From CAZERD01 sp964515405 (GTDB taxonomy: Bacteria; Campylobacterota_A; Desulfurellia; Desulfurellales; CAZERD01), in contig CAZERD010000008.1 of the NCBI GenBank assembly GCA_964515405.1, forward strand, positions 1 through 47,360: 47,360 nt of DNA, given 5' to 3'. Position numbers and translations under genes: made by a program. A model generated the notes under the pieces. The model ran no database searches. It had not been told where the DNA came from and worked only from the letters and a program-made list of their open reading frames with translations. Positions 33,585-41,179 of the stretch are shown one piece after another (within the stretch, counting starts at the first letter, position 1; each line of letters opens with the position of its first letter).

Positions 33585-35780
33585 GTGAGGAGGGTGGGGG
33601 GAGATTTTTTGTCTCGTATTTTGGAATTGCTCGACAATAAGTATGTGATAGTAGGAGCGTTTTTCGTCGTTTTGACCCTTTTGCTTATTCCAAGACATCC
33701 GGTGGTGCAAAATATAAGGATTGGGGAAGTGGCACCGAAAACCATCAGAGCGACCACATCTATGCTTGTTGAAGATAAAGTTGCCACTCAGGAGAAAATA
33801 AAGGAAGCCGAGAGGAATGTTTTGCCTCGTTTTGAATATGACAGTGGTAAATTTGATATACTTGCTTCGCTTTTGGATGAGGCGTTCTCGGTTTTTTCAA
33901 AAAAGAAACCCGATGTCAAGAGATTTTTTGAGGTATTGCATCTGCCTGTGAATAAGGAACTGTTTGAAAGAATACTCAGGGATGGACCAGAAAGGGTTGA
34001 AAGGTACGCTGAGATGGCACTAAGGGCACTTAATGGATATTTTATTGTTGGCTCTTTGGGAGTGCTTTATAAGTTTCCTCGCCAAATGGTAGAAGTTGTA
34101 AGCAGAGGGAAAAAAAAGTCGGTTATGTTGTTAAGCAAAAGTGATGTTGTAGATGTGGAGAGAGCCAAGATAATAGCCTACAATACGCTAAAGAACGAGA
34201 TACCTTATGATAGTACCCTCAGGGCCACAGTGTGGGATCTGATCAACCCTCTCATAAAGCCCAATTTGTTTTACGATGAAAAGGCAACGAAAAGGGCGAA
34301 GGAAGAGGTAAAGAAGAGGGTATCTCCGGTATTTTTTAAGATATCAAAAGGTGAGGTAATAGTAAGGGAGGGTGATATAGTTACTCCATCTGAGTACTTG
34401 AAGCTCAAGGCACTTAGTTCCCTGACCCATAAGAAAAGCATGATTACGGAGCTTATTTCAAAACTCCTTGTGTTCTTTATTTTCTTTGTTGGGTTGTATT
34501 ATGTTTACAGAGAACTTAGCAAGACCCAGAAAATAATAAGGGGCAATGTTTATCTGCTCGTGCTTGAGACGAGCATTATAATTCAGTTGTTGATGTTTAA
34601 GATATTTTCTTCCATTTCTGGGGCTGTAATGCTTTCCGGGATTAGTTTTTCTAAATTTACAGTTATGTTTGGTATGCCGTTTACATTTGCCGCGATTATG
34701 GTGGCACTACTTGTGGATTTTTCTTCTGCTTTCCTTGTTGCTATATTTGTTTCTATCTCCACGTGGTTTTTTGGTGCTTCATCTCAGATGAGGGATTTTA
34801 TGTCCCTGTATGCATTTGTTGGTAGTGTTGTGGGTATATTCGCCATAGGTAAAGAAAAGAGCAGGTTCGGAGTGATAAAATCTGGCTTATATATATCTGC
34901 TGCTAATCTTGCTATGGTTTGTGTGTATTATATGTACTACGCTAAGCCCGTTTCTATAAGTCTTCTGTATGACTCCATGTTTGCTATTTTCGGAGGTGTT
35001 TTCTCGGTTATCATAGTTAGTGGTTTTCTTCCCATATTTGAGTTTGTTTTTAACATAACCACTGATATAAAGCTTCTTGAGCTTGGGAATTTGAATAATC
35101 CTTTGTTGAAGGAGCTTGCCATAAGGGCTCCAGGGACTTATCATCACAGCATAGTTGTTTCTTCCCTTTCAGAAGCTGCTGCTTCGGCTATTGGAGCTAA
35201 TACCCTTGTTGCTAAAGTGGGGTCTTATTACCATGATATAGGTAAAGTGAAGCGCCCTGAGTATTTTATAGAGAACCAGACCGAGGGTATTAATCCTCAT
35301 GATAAGTTAAAGCCTGGCATCAGTGCGCTGATAATAATCAATCATGTGAAATATGGGGTTGAGATAGCCAAAAAACACAGGCTTGGAGCCCGTATAATAG
35401 ATATTATCCAGCAGCACCATGGTACAAGTCTCATAAAGTACTTTTACAACAAGGCTAAGGAAAAAGGTGAAAATCCGAATGAAGAGGACTTCAGGTATAA
35501 GGGACCCAAACCCCAAACAAAGGAAGCCGGGATAGTGATGGTTGCTGATGTGGTGGAGGCTGCCTCTAAGACACTTTCAAATCCCACATCGGCTCATTTG
35601 TCAGAGTTTGTGAGAAGAATAACAGAAGAGATATTTCTGGATGGTCAGCTGGATGAGTGTGAGCTTACCCTTAAGGATCTCAATCTTATAGTGGAGAGTT
35701 TTGTTAAGGTGTTGGTTGGCATATATCATCATAGAGTGGAGTATCCGGAGCAGGCAAATGGGAATAACGGTAATAGATAA
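33585..35780 (+). CDS. 7TM-HD phosphohydrolase (PgpH-like c-di-AMP phosphodiesterase family)
   Basis: The order is: an N-terminal membrane helix (about 18-36), a large extracytoplasmic 7TMR-HDED domain (about 40-290), seven membrane helices (about 290-480) and a cytoplasmic HD domain (about 500-690). The HD domain has TYHHSIVVSSLSEAAA, YYHDIGKVKRPEYF (His 550, Asp 551) and IIQQHHGTSLIKYFY. Listeria PgpH, of this architecture, hydrolyses c-di-AMP; that activity here is inferred. A TTG at 33579 is in frame, but the GTG at 33585 has GGGAG six bases upstream. Its 3' end overlaps ybeY by 23 bases. Confidence 0.92.
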   Translation: MRRVGGDFLSRILELLDNKYVIVGAFFVVLTLLLIPRHPVVQNIRIGEVAPKTIRATTSMLVEDKVATQEKIKEAERNVLPRFEYDSGKFDILASLLDEAFSVFSKKKPDVKRFFEVLHLPVNKELFERILRDGPERVERYAEMALRALNGYFIVGSLGVLYKFPRQMVEVVSRGKKKSVMLLSKSDVVDVERAKIIAYNTLKNEIPYDSTLRATVWDLINPLIKPNLFYDEKATKRAKEEVKKRVSPVFFKISKGEVIVREGDIVTPSEYLKLKALSSLTHKKSMITELISKLLVFFIFFVGLYYVYRELSKTQKIIRGNVYLLVLETSIIIQLLMFKIFSSISGAVMLSGISFSKFTVMFGMPFTFAAIMVALLVDFSSAFLVAIFVSISTWFFGASSQMRDFMSLYAFVGSVVGIFAIGKEKSRFGVIKSGLYISAANLAMVCVYYMYYAKPVSISLLYDSMFAIFGGVFSVIIVSGFLPIFEFVFNITTDIKLLELGNLNNPLLKELAIRAPGTYHHSIVVSSLSEAAASAIGANTLVAKVGSYYHDIGKVKRPEYFIENQTEGINPHDKLKPGISALIIINHVKYGVEIAKKHRLGARIIDIIQQHHGTSLIKYFYNKAKEKGENPNEEDFRYKGPKPQTKEAGIVMVADVVEAASKTLSNPTSAHLSEFVRRITEEIFLDGQLDECELTLKDLNLIVESFVKVLVGIYHHRVEYPEQANGNNGNR

Positions 35781-36192
35781 ATACGGTAGCACTGACTTGG
35801 ATCACGTTGTTGTGAAGAATTTTGTGGAGTTCCTTTTCCGCAGGTTCGGTGTTAGTCAGAGGAAAGAGCTCAATGTTGTTCTCTGTGGTGATAATGAGAT
35901 GTCTGTGTTGAATCTTAGGTACACTGGCAGAAGGGGTACTACGGATGTGCTGTCATTCTTTGGATATGATGGATCTATTATTGGTGATATAGTTGTTTCC
36001 CTTGATGTTGCAGTGCATGAATGTGAGAATGAGGATATGGATTATCTTGATTATGTTTTATTCCTTGTTGCTCATGGGTTTCTACATTTGCTGGGTTATA
36101 AGCATGACTCTGAAGATGAACTTGGGGCGATGATAGCAATACAACATAAACTCTTGGAGGAGTGGAAATATGAAGCTGAAAGGAGTGGTTAG
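35758..36192 (+). CDS. ybeY: Endoribonuclease YbeY (16S rRNA maturation factor)
   Basis: The zinc site AHGFLHLLGYKHD (His 106, 110 and 116) and the upstream TTDVLSFFGY and IGDIVVSLDVA motifs define the family. A Lys replaces the common Asp before the third His. The protein (144 aa) matures rRNA 3' ends and takes part in ribosome quality control. The frame is open further upstream inside the HD gene, but the ATG at 35758, behind GGAGCAGG, starts the protein normally. The pgpH-ybeY adjacency is widespread. Confidence 0.93.
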   Translation: MGITVIDKYGSTDLDHVVVKNFVEFLFRRFGVSQRKELNVVLCGDNEMSVLNLRYTGRRGTTDVLSFFGYDGSIIGDIVVSLDVAVHECENEDMDYLDYVLFLVAHGFLHLLGYKHDSEDELGAMIAIQHKLLEEWKYEAERSG

Positions 36193-36985
36193 TGGGTTGT
36201 TGGTTGCAGGTATTGGATATTATGCCGCTAAGAAAACCGGTGCTGTGGACACGATAAAGGAAGATATAAACACGGCTTTTGAGAGGGATCCGGCAGCGAG
36301 GAGTGTGTCGGAGGTGGTGTTTTGCTATCCTGGTTTGCATGCTATATGGTTCCATAGGGTTTCTCATTTCTTGTGGGAACACAACTTTAAGTTCTGTGGG
36401 AGATTTCTCTCGCATGTTTCTAGGTTCCTGACGGGTATAGAGATACACCCCGGTGCTAAGATAGGGAGAAGATTCTTTATAGACCATGGTATGGGGGTTG
36501 TTATAGGTGAAACTGCTGAAATTGATGATGATGTAACATTGTATCAGGGCGTTACCCTGGGTGGGACCAGTCTTGAGAAGGTTAAGAGGCATCCGACTGT
36601 GGAAAGGAACGTAGTCGTTGGTTCTGGCGCCAAGGTTCTGGGGAATATAAGGATAGGTGAGAATTCTAAGATTGGTTCAGGGAGCGTTGTGGTTAAGGAT
36701 GTCCCGTCGAACTCTACCGTTGTGGGGATTCCTGGTAAGGTGGTTGAAAAGGAGAGGGCAGGAGTTAGAAAGGTTGACCTTGAACATACGAAGCTACCTG
36801 ATGTTGAGGGTAAGATAATCAGGTATCTTTTGCATAGAATAGAAGAACTTGAGTTTGAGATAAAGGAGTTACACAAGGGTGAGAGCGGAGAGTTCCTCTC
36901 TCGTAGAAGAAAAGCCGAGGCAGAAGAGCTTAAAAAAATAGAGAAGTATATAAAGAGTTACACAATTTCTGGGGTGGGTGAATAG
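36170..36985 (+). CDS. cysE: Serine O-acetyltransferase with N-terminal hydrophobic extension
   Basis: The short EpsC/CysE type is recognised by IKEDINTAFERDPAARS, then left-handed beta-helix hexapeptide repeats (EIHPGAKIGRRFFIDHGMG, VIGETAEIDDDVTLYQGVTL) and SGSVVVKDVPSNSTVVGIPG. It makes O-acetylserine for cysteine synthesis. Ahead of the normal start are about 28 extra residues (KGVVSGLLVAGIGYYAAKKTG) that look like a membrane-proximal helix. The C-terminal tail (210-271) is a charged helix. The gene overlaps ybeY by 23 bases with a GGAGGAG site, so the long start is well supported. Confidence 0.92.
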   Translation: MKLKGVVSGLLVAGIGYYAAKKTGAVDTIKEDINTAFERDPAARSVSEVVFCYPGLHAIWFHRVSHFLWEHNFKFCGRFLSHVSRFLTGIEIHPGAKIGRRFFIDHGMGVVIGETAEIDDDVTLYQGVTLGGTSLEKVKRHPTVERNVVVGSGAKVLGNIRIGENSKIGSGSVVVKDVPSNSTVVGIPGKVVEKERAGVRKVDLEHTKLPDVEGKIIRYLLHRIEELEFEIKELHKGESGEFLSRRRKAEAEELKKIEKYIKSYTISGVGE

Positions 36986-36990
36986 GGAAT

Positions 36991-37905
36991 TTACACGTAG
37001 AATAACCACCCTTCAAATTCTTTTACTTTGCCTCTGACTATGTCAAAGAACGCTTCTTGTATTTTTGTTGTCACTGGACCTCTTTTGCCGTTTCCTATAG
37101 TTCTGCCGTCTATGTTTACTATGGGTGTGATTTCCGCGGCTGTACCGGCGAAGAATACTTCGTCTGCTATGTATAGTTCATCCCTGCTGAACCTTTCTTC
37201 GGTGACTTTGTACCACAAGTGTTTGGCTATGTCCATCACAGAGTTTCTTGTGATTCCTTCTAGTATGGATGTCAACGGGGTTGTCTTTAGTATTCCGTTT
37301 CTTACCAAGAATATGCACTCACCACTCCCTTCTGAAACGTAGCCTTCAGCGTCCAGGAGAATAGCCTCATCATAACCTGTATCTATTGCCTCCATCTTGG
37401 CGAGTTGGGAGTTCACGTATGAGCCGCATACCTTGGCTTTAGTCATAGCAACGTTTACGGGATTTCTCGTGAAGGATGATATCTTTGCTTTGATACCGTT
37501 TTTTAGTCCTTCTTCTCCGAGATAAGCTCCCCAACTCCAGGCTGCAATGGCAACACCCACGGGATTGTTGAGAGGATACAACCCTATTTCCCCGTAATCC
37601 ACGTATACAAGTGGTCTTATGTAGCACTCCTCGAGCCCATTTATCCTGACTGTTTCAAGGGTTGCTTCCATGAGCTCATCGTATGTGAACGGTATTTTGA
37701 GATTAACTATTTTTGCGGAATTAATAAGCCTCTTTATGTGTTCATCAAGTCTAAATACTGCTGTTCCCTTTTGGGTTTTATATGCTCTTATCCCTTCAAA
37801 TACTCCGAGCCCGTAATGGAGGGTATGTGTTAGTACATGAACCCTCGCTTCACCCCATTCCACAAACTCACCGTTTAGCCATATTTTCCTTGCTTTCTCT
37901 ATCAT
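36991..37905 (-). CDS. ilvE: Branched-chain amino acid aminotransferase
   Basis: This fold-type IV PLP enzyme (304 aa) contains HTLHYGLGVFEGIRAYKT near the start, the region around the catalytic lysine (NVAMTKAKVCGSYVNS), DEAILLDAEGYVSEGSGECIF and EVFFAGTAAEITPIVNIDGR. It interconverts Leu, Ile and Val with their keto acids. The sequence is closer to bacterial/archaeal IlvE than to D-amino acid aminotransferases. AGGAGGT precedes the ATG. It converges with cysE with only 5 bp between stop codons. Confidence 0.95.
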   Translation of the reverse strand: MIEKARKIWLNGEFVEWGEARVHVLTHTLHYGLGVFEGIRAYKTQKGTAVFRLDEHIKRLINSAKIVNLKIPFTYDELMEATLETVRINGLEECYIRPLVYVDYGEIGLYPLNNPVGVAIAAWSWGAYLGEEGLKNGIKAKISSFTRNPVNVAMTKAKVCGSYVNSQLAKMEAIDTGYDEAILLDAEGYVSEGSGECIFLVRNGILKTTPLTSILEGITRNSVMDIAKHLWYKVTEERFSRDELYIADEVFFAGTAAEITPIVNIDGRTIGNGKRGPVTTKIQEAFFDIVRGKVKEFEGWLFYV

Positions 37906-37919
37906 TTTAACCTCCTAAT

Positions 37920-37934
37920 TTATTTGACAAATAA
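37920..37934. promoter_or_regulatory. 15-bp palindrome between ilvE and tRNA-Val
   Basis: TTATTTG-A-CAAATAA is a perfect 7+1+7 palindrome. It covers the -35 hexamer of the tRNA-Val promoter and lies 15-29 bases upstream of the ilvE ATG. Its form and place suit a dimeric repressor site, but no regulator is evident and chance is possible in AT-rich DNA. Confidence 0.3.
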
Positions 37935-37952
37935 GACCATTTTTTCTATGTT
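37924..37952 (+). promoter_or_regulatory. Sigma-70 promoter of tRNA-Val
   Basis: TTGACA (37924-37929) and TATGTT (37947-37952) are 17 bp apart, putting the start near 37959, four bases before the mature tRNA. Confidence 0.65.
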
Positions 37953-37962
37953 TAAAGCGCTT

Positions 37963-38034
37963 GGGCGGTTAGCTCAGTGGGAGAGCACTTGCTTCACACG
38001 CAAGGGGTCACAGGTTCAATCCCTGTACCGCCCA
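37963..38034 (+). tRNA. tRNA-Val (anticodon CAC)
   Basis: The cloverleaf is complete: acceptor GGGCGGT/ACCGCCC, D stem GCTC/GAGC, anticodon arm CTTGC-TTCACAC-GCAAG with CAC at 34-36, and T arm ACAGG-TTCAATC-CCTGT, with an A discriminator. It reads GUG codons. CCA is not encoded. The next base begins the aspS stop codon on the opposite strand. Confidence 0.97.
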
Positions 38035-39813
38035 CTATTTCTTCTTTATTACCCTAATGGACAGCTCATTGAGCTGTTTTTCGTCTACCTCGTTGGGTGC
38101 GTCTGTCATCAAACATATTCCCTTCTGAGTTTTGGGGAATGGAATTACTTCCCTTATGGAGTTTTCTTTTAGTATAAGCGCCATTATTCTGTCGAAGCCC
38201 AGAGCTATGCCACCATGGGGTGGAGCACCGTACTTCAGTGCTTCTATAAGGAAACCAAACTTTCTCTGGGCAGTTTCATCGTCTATGTTCAGTGCTTTGA
38301 ACATTAACTCCTGCACATCACTCCGATGTATTCTTATGCTCCCTCCTCCTATTTCCACGCCGTTTAATGTGATGTCATAAGCCCTGGCTTTGACTCTGTC
38401 TGGGGCTTTTTCAAGGAGAGGTATGTGTTCTTCTACGGGTGATGTAAATGGGTGATGCATGGCTTCATATCTCTTCTCTTCCTCATTCCATTCAAAAAGT
38501 GGGAAGTTGGTTACCCATACGAAGTTGAATTCCTCTTTGTTGATAAGGTTTAATCTTCTACCGAGCTCTAATCTTAGAGCTCCAAGAGAATCAAATACCA
38601 CTTGTGGTTTGTCTGCCACGAAGAATAAGATATCTCCTGGTTCGGCTTCCATTGCTTTGAGCAGTGCTTTCAGTTTATCTTTCTTGAAAAACTTTACTAT
38701 AGGTGATTGGAGTTCGTTTTCTCTGATTCTTATCCACGCAAGCCCCTTAGCACCGTATATTCCCGCAAGCTCTGTTAAGTCGTCTATATCCTTCCTAGAT
38801 AATTCTCCGCATTTCTTACAATTCAGCCCGAACACTATACCTTTTTTTGATATAACCTCGTCAAATACCTTAAAGCCGCTTCCACTGATGATTCCTGTTA
38901 GCTCTGTGAGTTCCAGTCCAAACCTCATATCTGGTTTGTCTGAACCGAATCTTTTCATTGCTTCGTCGTACGTGATTCTTTTGAACGGAGGATGTATATC
39001 CATAGAGAGTGTTTCCTTGAATATGGCTGAAAGGACACCTTCTGTTATTTCCATCACGTCTTCTTCTGACACAAAGCTCATTTCTATGTCTATCTGGGTG
39101 AATTCTGGTTGCCTGTCGGCTCTTAGGTCTTCATCTCTAAAACACTTGACTATCTGGTAGTATCTGTCAAATCCGGATACCATGAAAAGTTGTTTGAATA
39201 ACTGAGGGGACTGGGGTAGTGCGTAGAATTTCCCTTTTAATAGTCTACTTGGTACAAGAAAGTCCCTTGCTCCTTCGGGAGTGCTTTTGGTGAGCATGGG
39301 TGTTTCTATGTCTATAAACCCGTGGGAGTGTAGAAAAGTCCTTGCCGCATAATTAGCTTTTGATCTCATCATTATGTTGTGTTGCATTTTTGGTTTCCTG
39401 AGATCAAGGTATCTGTACTTTAATCTTGTTTCTTCGCCTATTTCTATGTATTCGTCCACTGGGAATGGTGTCTGAGCACATTCTGAGAATACCTTAAGGT
39501 AATTTACTACGACCTCTATTTCTCCTGTTTTTATGTTAGGATTTACTGTGCCTTCCGGTCTGCTTCTTACCTTGCCTTTTACGCCTATACAATACTGACT
39601 CCTTAGCTTGTGGGATCTGGCGTGCAGTTTCTCATCAATCTGGGGGTCAAACACTACCTGTACTATGCCGCTTCTATCCTTCAGATCTATAAACACCACA
39701 CCCCCGTGGTCCCTCCAGTTCTGTACCCAACCAAAAAGGGTCACTTCATCTCCTATATTATCCCTTCCTAACTCACCGCAGTAGTAACTCCTCTGCAAAC
39801 CATCTATAGCCAT
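38035..39813 (-). CDS. aspS: Aspartyl-tRNA synthetase
   Basis: This bacterial-type class IIb enzyme (592 aa) has an N-terminal OB-fold anticodon domain (VTLFGWVQNWRDHGG), motif 2 FRDEDLRADRQPEFTQ, the QSPQLFKQLFM loop, a GAD insertion domain (about 290-400) and motif 3 GGIALGFDRIMALI. It charges tRNA-Asp. Whether it also charges tRNA-Asn depends on an Asn route elsewhere in the genome and is not visible here. GAGGTGGGG precedes the ATG. It is the second gene of hisS-aspS and overlaps hisS by 10 bases. Confidence 0.96.
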   Translation of the reverse strand: MAIDGLQRSYYCGELGRDNIGDEVTLFGWVQNWRDHGGVVFIDLKDRSGIVQVVFDPQIDEKLHARSHKLRSQYCIGVKGKVRSRPEGTVNPNIKTGEIEVVVNYLKVFSECAQTPFPVDEYIEIGEETRLKYRYLDLRKPKMQHNIMMRSKANYAARTFLHSHGFIDIETPMLTKSTPEGARDFLVPSRLLKGKFYALPQSPQLFKQLFMVSGFDRYYQIVKCFRDEDLRADRQPEFTQIDIEMSFVSEEDVMEITEGVLSAIFKETLSMDIHPPFKRITYDEAMKRFGSDKPDMRFGLELTELTGIISGSGFKVFDEVISKKGIVFGLNCKKCGELSRKDIDDLTELAGIYGAKGLAWIRIRENELQSPIVKFFKKDKLKALLKAMEAEPGDILFFVADKPQVVFDSLGALRLELGRRLNLINKEEFNFVWVTNFPLFEWNEEEKRYEAMHHPFTSPVEEHIPLLEKAPDRVKARAYDITLNGVEIGGGSIRIHRSDVQELMFKALNIDDETAQRKFGFLIEALKYGAPPHGGIALGFDRIMALILKENSIREVIPFPKTQKGICLMTDAPNEVDEKQLNELSIRVIKKK

Positions 39814-41039
39814 TTCCCCACCTCTTTTGAAAAAAATTCTGAGAACCTGTATTCTCTCTGTTTGGACTGAGTCATATCCCTCAATATAAGGGAGCGCTTG
39901 TTTTCCTCGTTTTCTCCAACAATTACTACGTATCTTGAGCCCAACTTGTGTGCTTTTTTCATATGTGCTTTCAGGCTTTTTTTCTCACAGGCTAAGTGGA
40001 CTATACCAGGTGTGTTTTCTCTGAGCTTTTTTGCTATTTCTATGGCGTACTTTTCTACTCCAAGATTTATGATGTAGAAATCAACAGTTTTTGGTGTGAT
40101 TTCACCCATGAGCTCGATTAGCCTTTCACACCCTGCGGCAAAACCTATGCCTGGAGTTGGTTTACCGCCGAGCTCTTCAACAAGGTTATCGTATCTGCCA
40201 CCGGCAGAGATGGTTCCTTGGGCACCGAGTTTATTGGTTATGATTTCAAACACGAACTTTGTATAGTAGTCCAACCCCCTAACCATGGTTCTGTTCTCTT
40301 TGAATACTATGTCAAAGTGGTTTAGCGCTTCCTTTACTCCGTTGTAGTGCGTGTTGCATGTGTTGCAGGTGAATTCAGTTATTGGAGGTGCGTTTTTTGA
40401 GACTTCTCTGCATTGGTTGTTTTTACAGTCAAGTATTCTTAATGGGTTTTTCTCCAGTCTTCTTTGGCAGTCTGAACACAGATTCTCTCTGTGCCGATGA
40501 AAGTAGGATCTTAGGGCTTCTATGTAGTTTGATCTGCATGTTGGGCACCCTATGTTGTTTATTTCAATGGCGTAGTCATTAATTCCTAACTCTTTCAGGA
40601 GAACGGTATTCATATAGACGAGTTCCGCATCAAGCAAGGGTTCTCCAACTCCAAACACCTCTACCCCTATCTGGTGAAACTGTCTAAGCCTTCCCTTCTG
40701 GGGTTTTTCGTATCTGAACATGGGACCTATGTAATAGAATTTTTGTACGGGGAGTGTGTCCAGGTGGTTGTATACGTAGCTTCTTACAACACCGGCGGTA
40801 CCTTCGGGCCTTAAGGTTATGGATTCGTTGTTTCTATCTTTGAATGTATACATCTCTTTCTCCACTATGTCTGTTGTGTCTCCTACGCTCCTGATAAAAA
40901 GGGATGTACGCTCCAGAATAGGGGTTCTCATTTCTGAAAATCCGAAGCTCTCAAGCACTTCTCTTGTTGTATTTTCTAGCGCGTGCCATTTATCTATTGA
41001 GTCAGGCAGTATATCTTTGAATCCTCTCAGTGGTTCCAT
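39804..41039 (-). CDS. hisS: Histidyl-tRNA synthetase
   Basis: This class IIa enzyme (411 aa) has LRGFKDILPD at the start, motif 1 FGFSEMRTPILE, motif 2 region FRYEKPQKGRLRQFHQIG, the histidine-specific loop MVRGLDYYTKFVFE and motif 3 GIGFAAGCERLI, plus a C-terminal anticodon domain. The insertion domain carries several CxxC pairs (CPTC, CSDC, CNTC), a set seen in many bacterial HisRS. TAGGAGAAACC precedes the ATG. A strong promoter lies upstream. Confidence 0.96.
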   Translation of the reverse strand: MEPLRGFKDILPDSIDKWHALENTTREVLESFGFSEMRTPILERTSLFIRSVGDTTDIVEKEMYTFKDRNNESITLRPEGTAGVVRSYVYNHLDTLPVQKFYYIGPMFRYEKPQKGRLRQFHQIGVEVFGVGEPLLDAELVYMNTVLLKELGINDYAIEINNIGCPTCRSNYIEALRSYFHRHRENLCSDCQRRLEKNPLRILDCKNNQCREVSKNAPPITEFTCNTCNTHYNGVKEALNHFDIVFKENRTMVRGLDYYTKFVFEIITNKLGAQGTISAGGRYDNLVEELGGKPTPGIGFAAGCERLIELMGEITPKTVDFYIINLGVEKYAIEIAKKLRENTPGIVHLACEKKSLKAHMKKAHKLGSRYVVIVGENEENKRSLILRDMTQSKQREYRFSEFFSKEVGKWL

Positions 41040-41062
41040 GGTTTCTCCTATTAAACTTCAAG

Positions 41063-41091
41063 AATATATAAGAACAGATGGATTTTGTCAA
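41063..41091 (-). promoter_or_regulatory. Sigma-70 promoter of hisS-aspS
   Basis: On the minus strand TTGACA (41091-41086) and TATATT (41068-41063) are separated by 17 bp. The predicted start is about 16 bases before the hisS ATG. Confidence 0.65.
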
Positions 41092-41092
41092 A

Positions 41093-41110
41093 ATATGTAT
41101 GATATGTATG
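41093..41110. repeat. Tandem 9-bp direct repeat between the hisS and rpsA promoters
   Basis: ATATGTATG occurs twice without a spacer. The pair lies just upstream of both divergent -35 hexamers (2 bp from one, 10 bp from the other). It could be a regulator site or simply AT-rich spacer. Confidence 0.35.
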
Positions 41111-41119
41111 ACCTATTTG

Positions 41120-41147
41120 TTGACATTGTTATTCCTTTATCTATAAT
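41120..41147 (+). promoter_or_regulatory. Consensus sigma-70 promoter of rpsA
   Basis: Perfect TTGACA (41120-41125) and TATAAT (41142-41147) hexamers lie 16 bp apart. The start near 41154 leaves a short leader with AAGGAGGAGG before the rpsA ATG. Confidence 0.8.
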
Positions 41148-41179
41148 TTTTATGTTCAAGGAAAAGGAGGAGGTTTGAT

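Noticed and set aside
36972..37011. GGGTGG/CCACCC inverted repeat between cysE and ilvE as a bidirectional terminator
   Set aside because: The loop is 28 bases, inner pairing is imperfect and asymmetric, and no good T-run follows on either strand.
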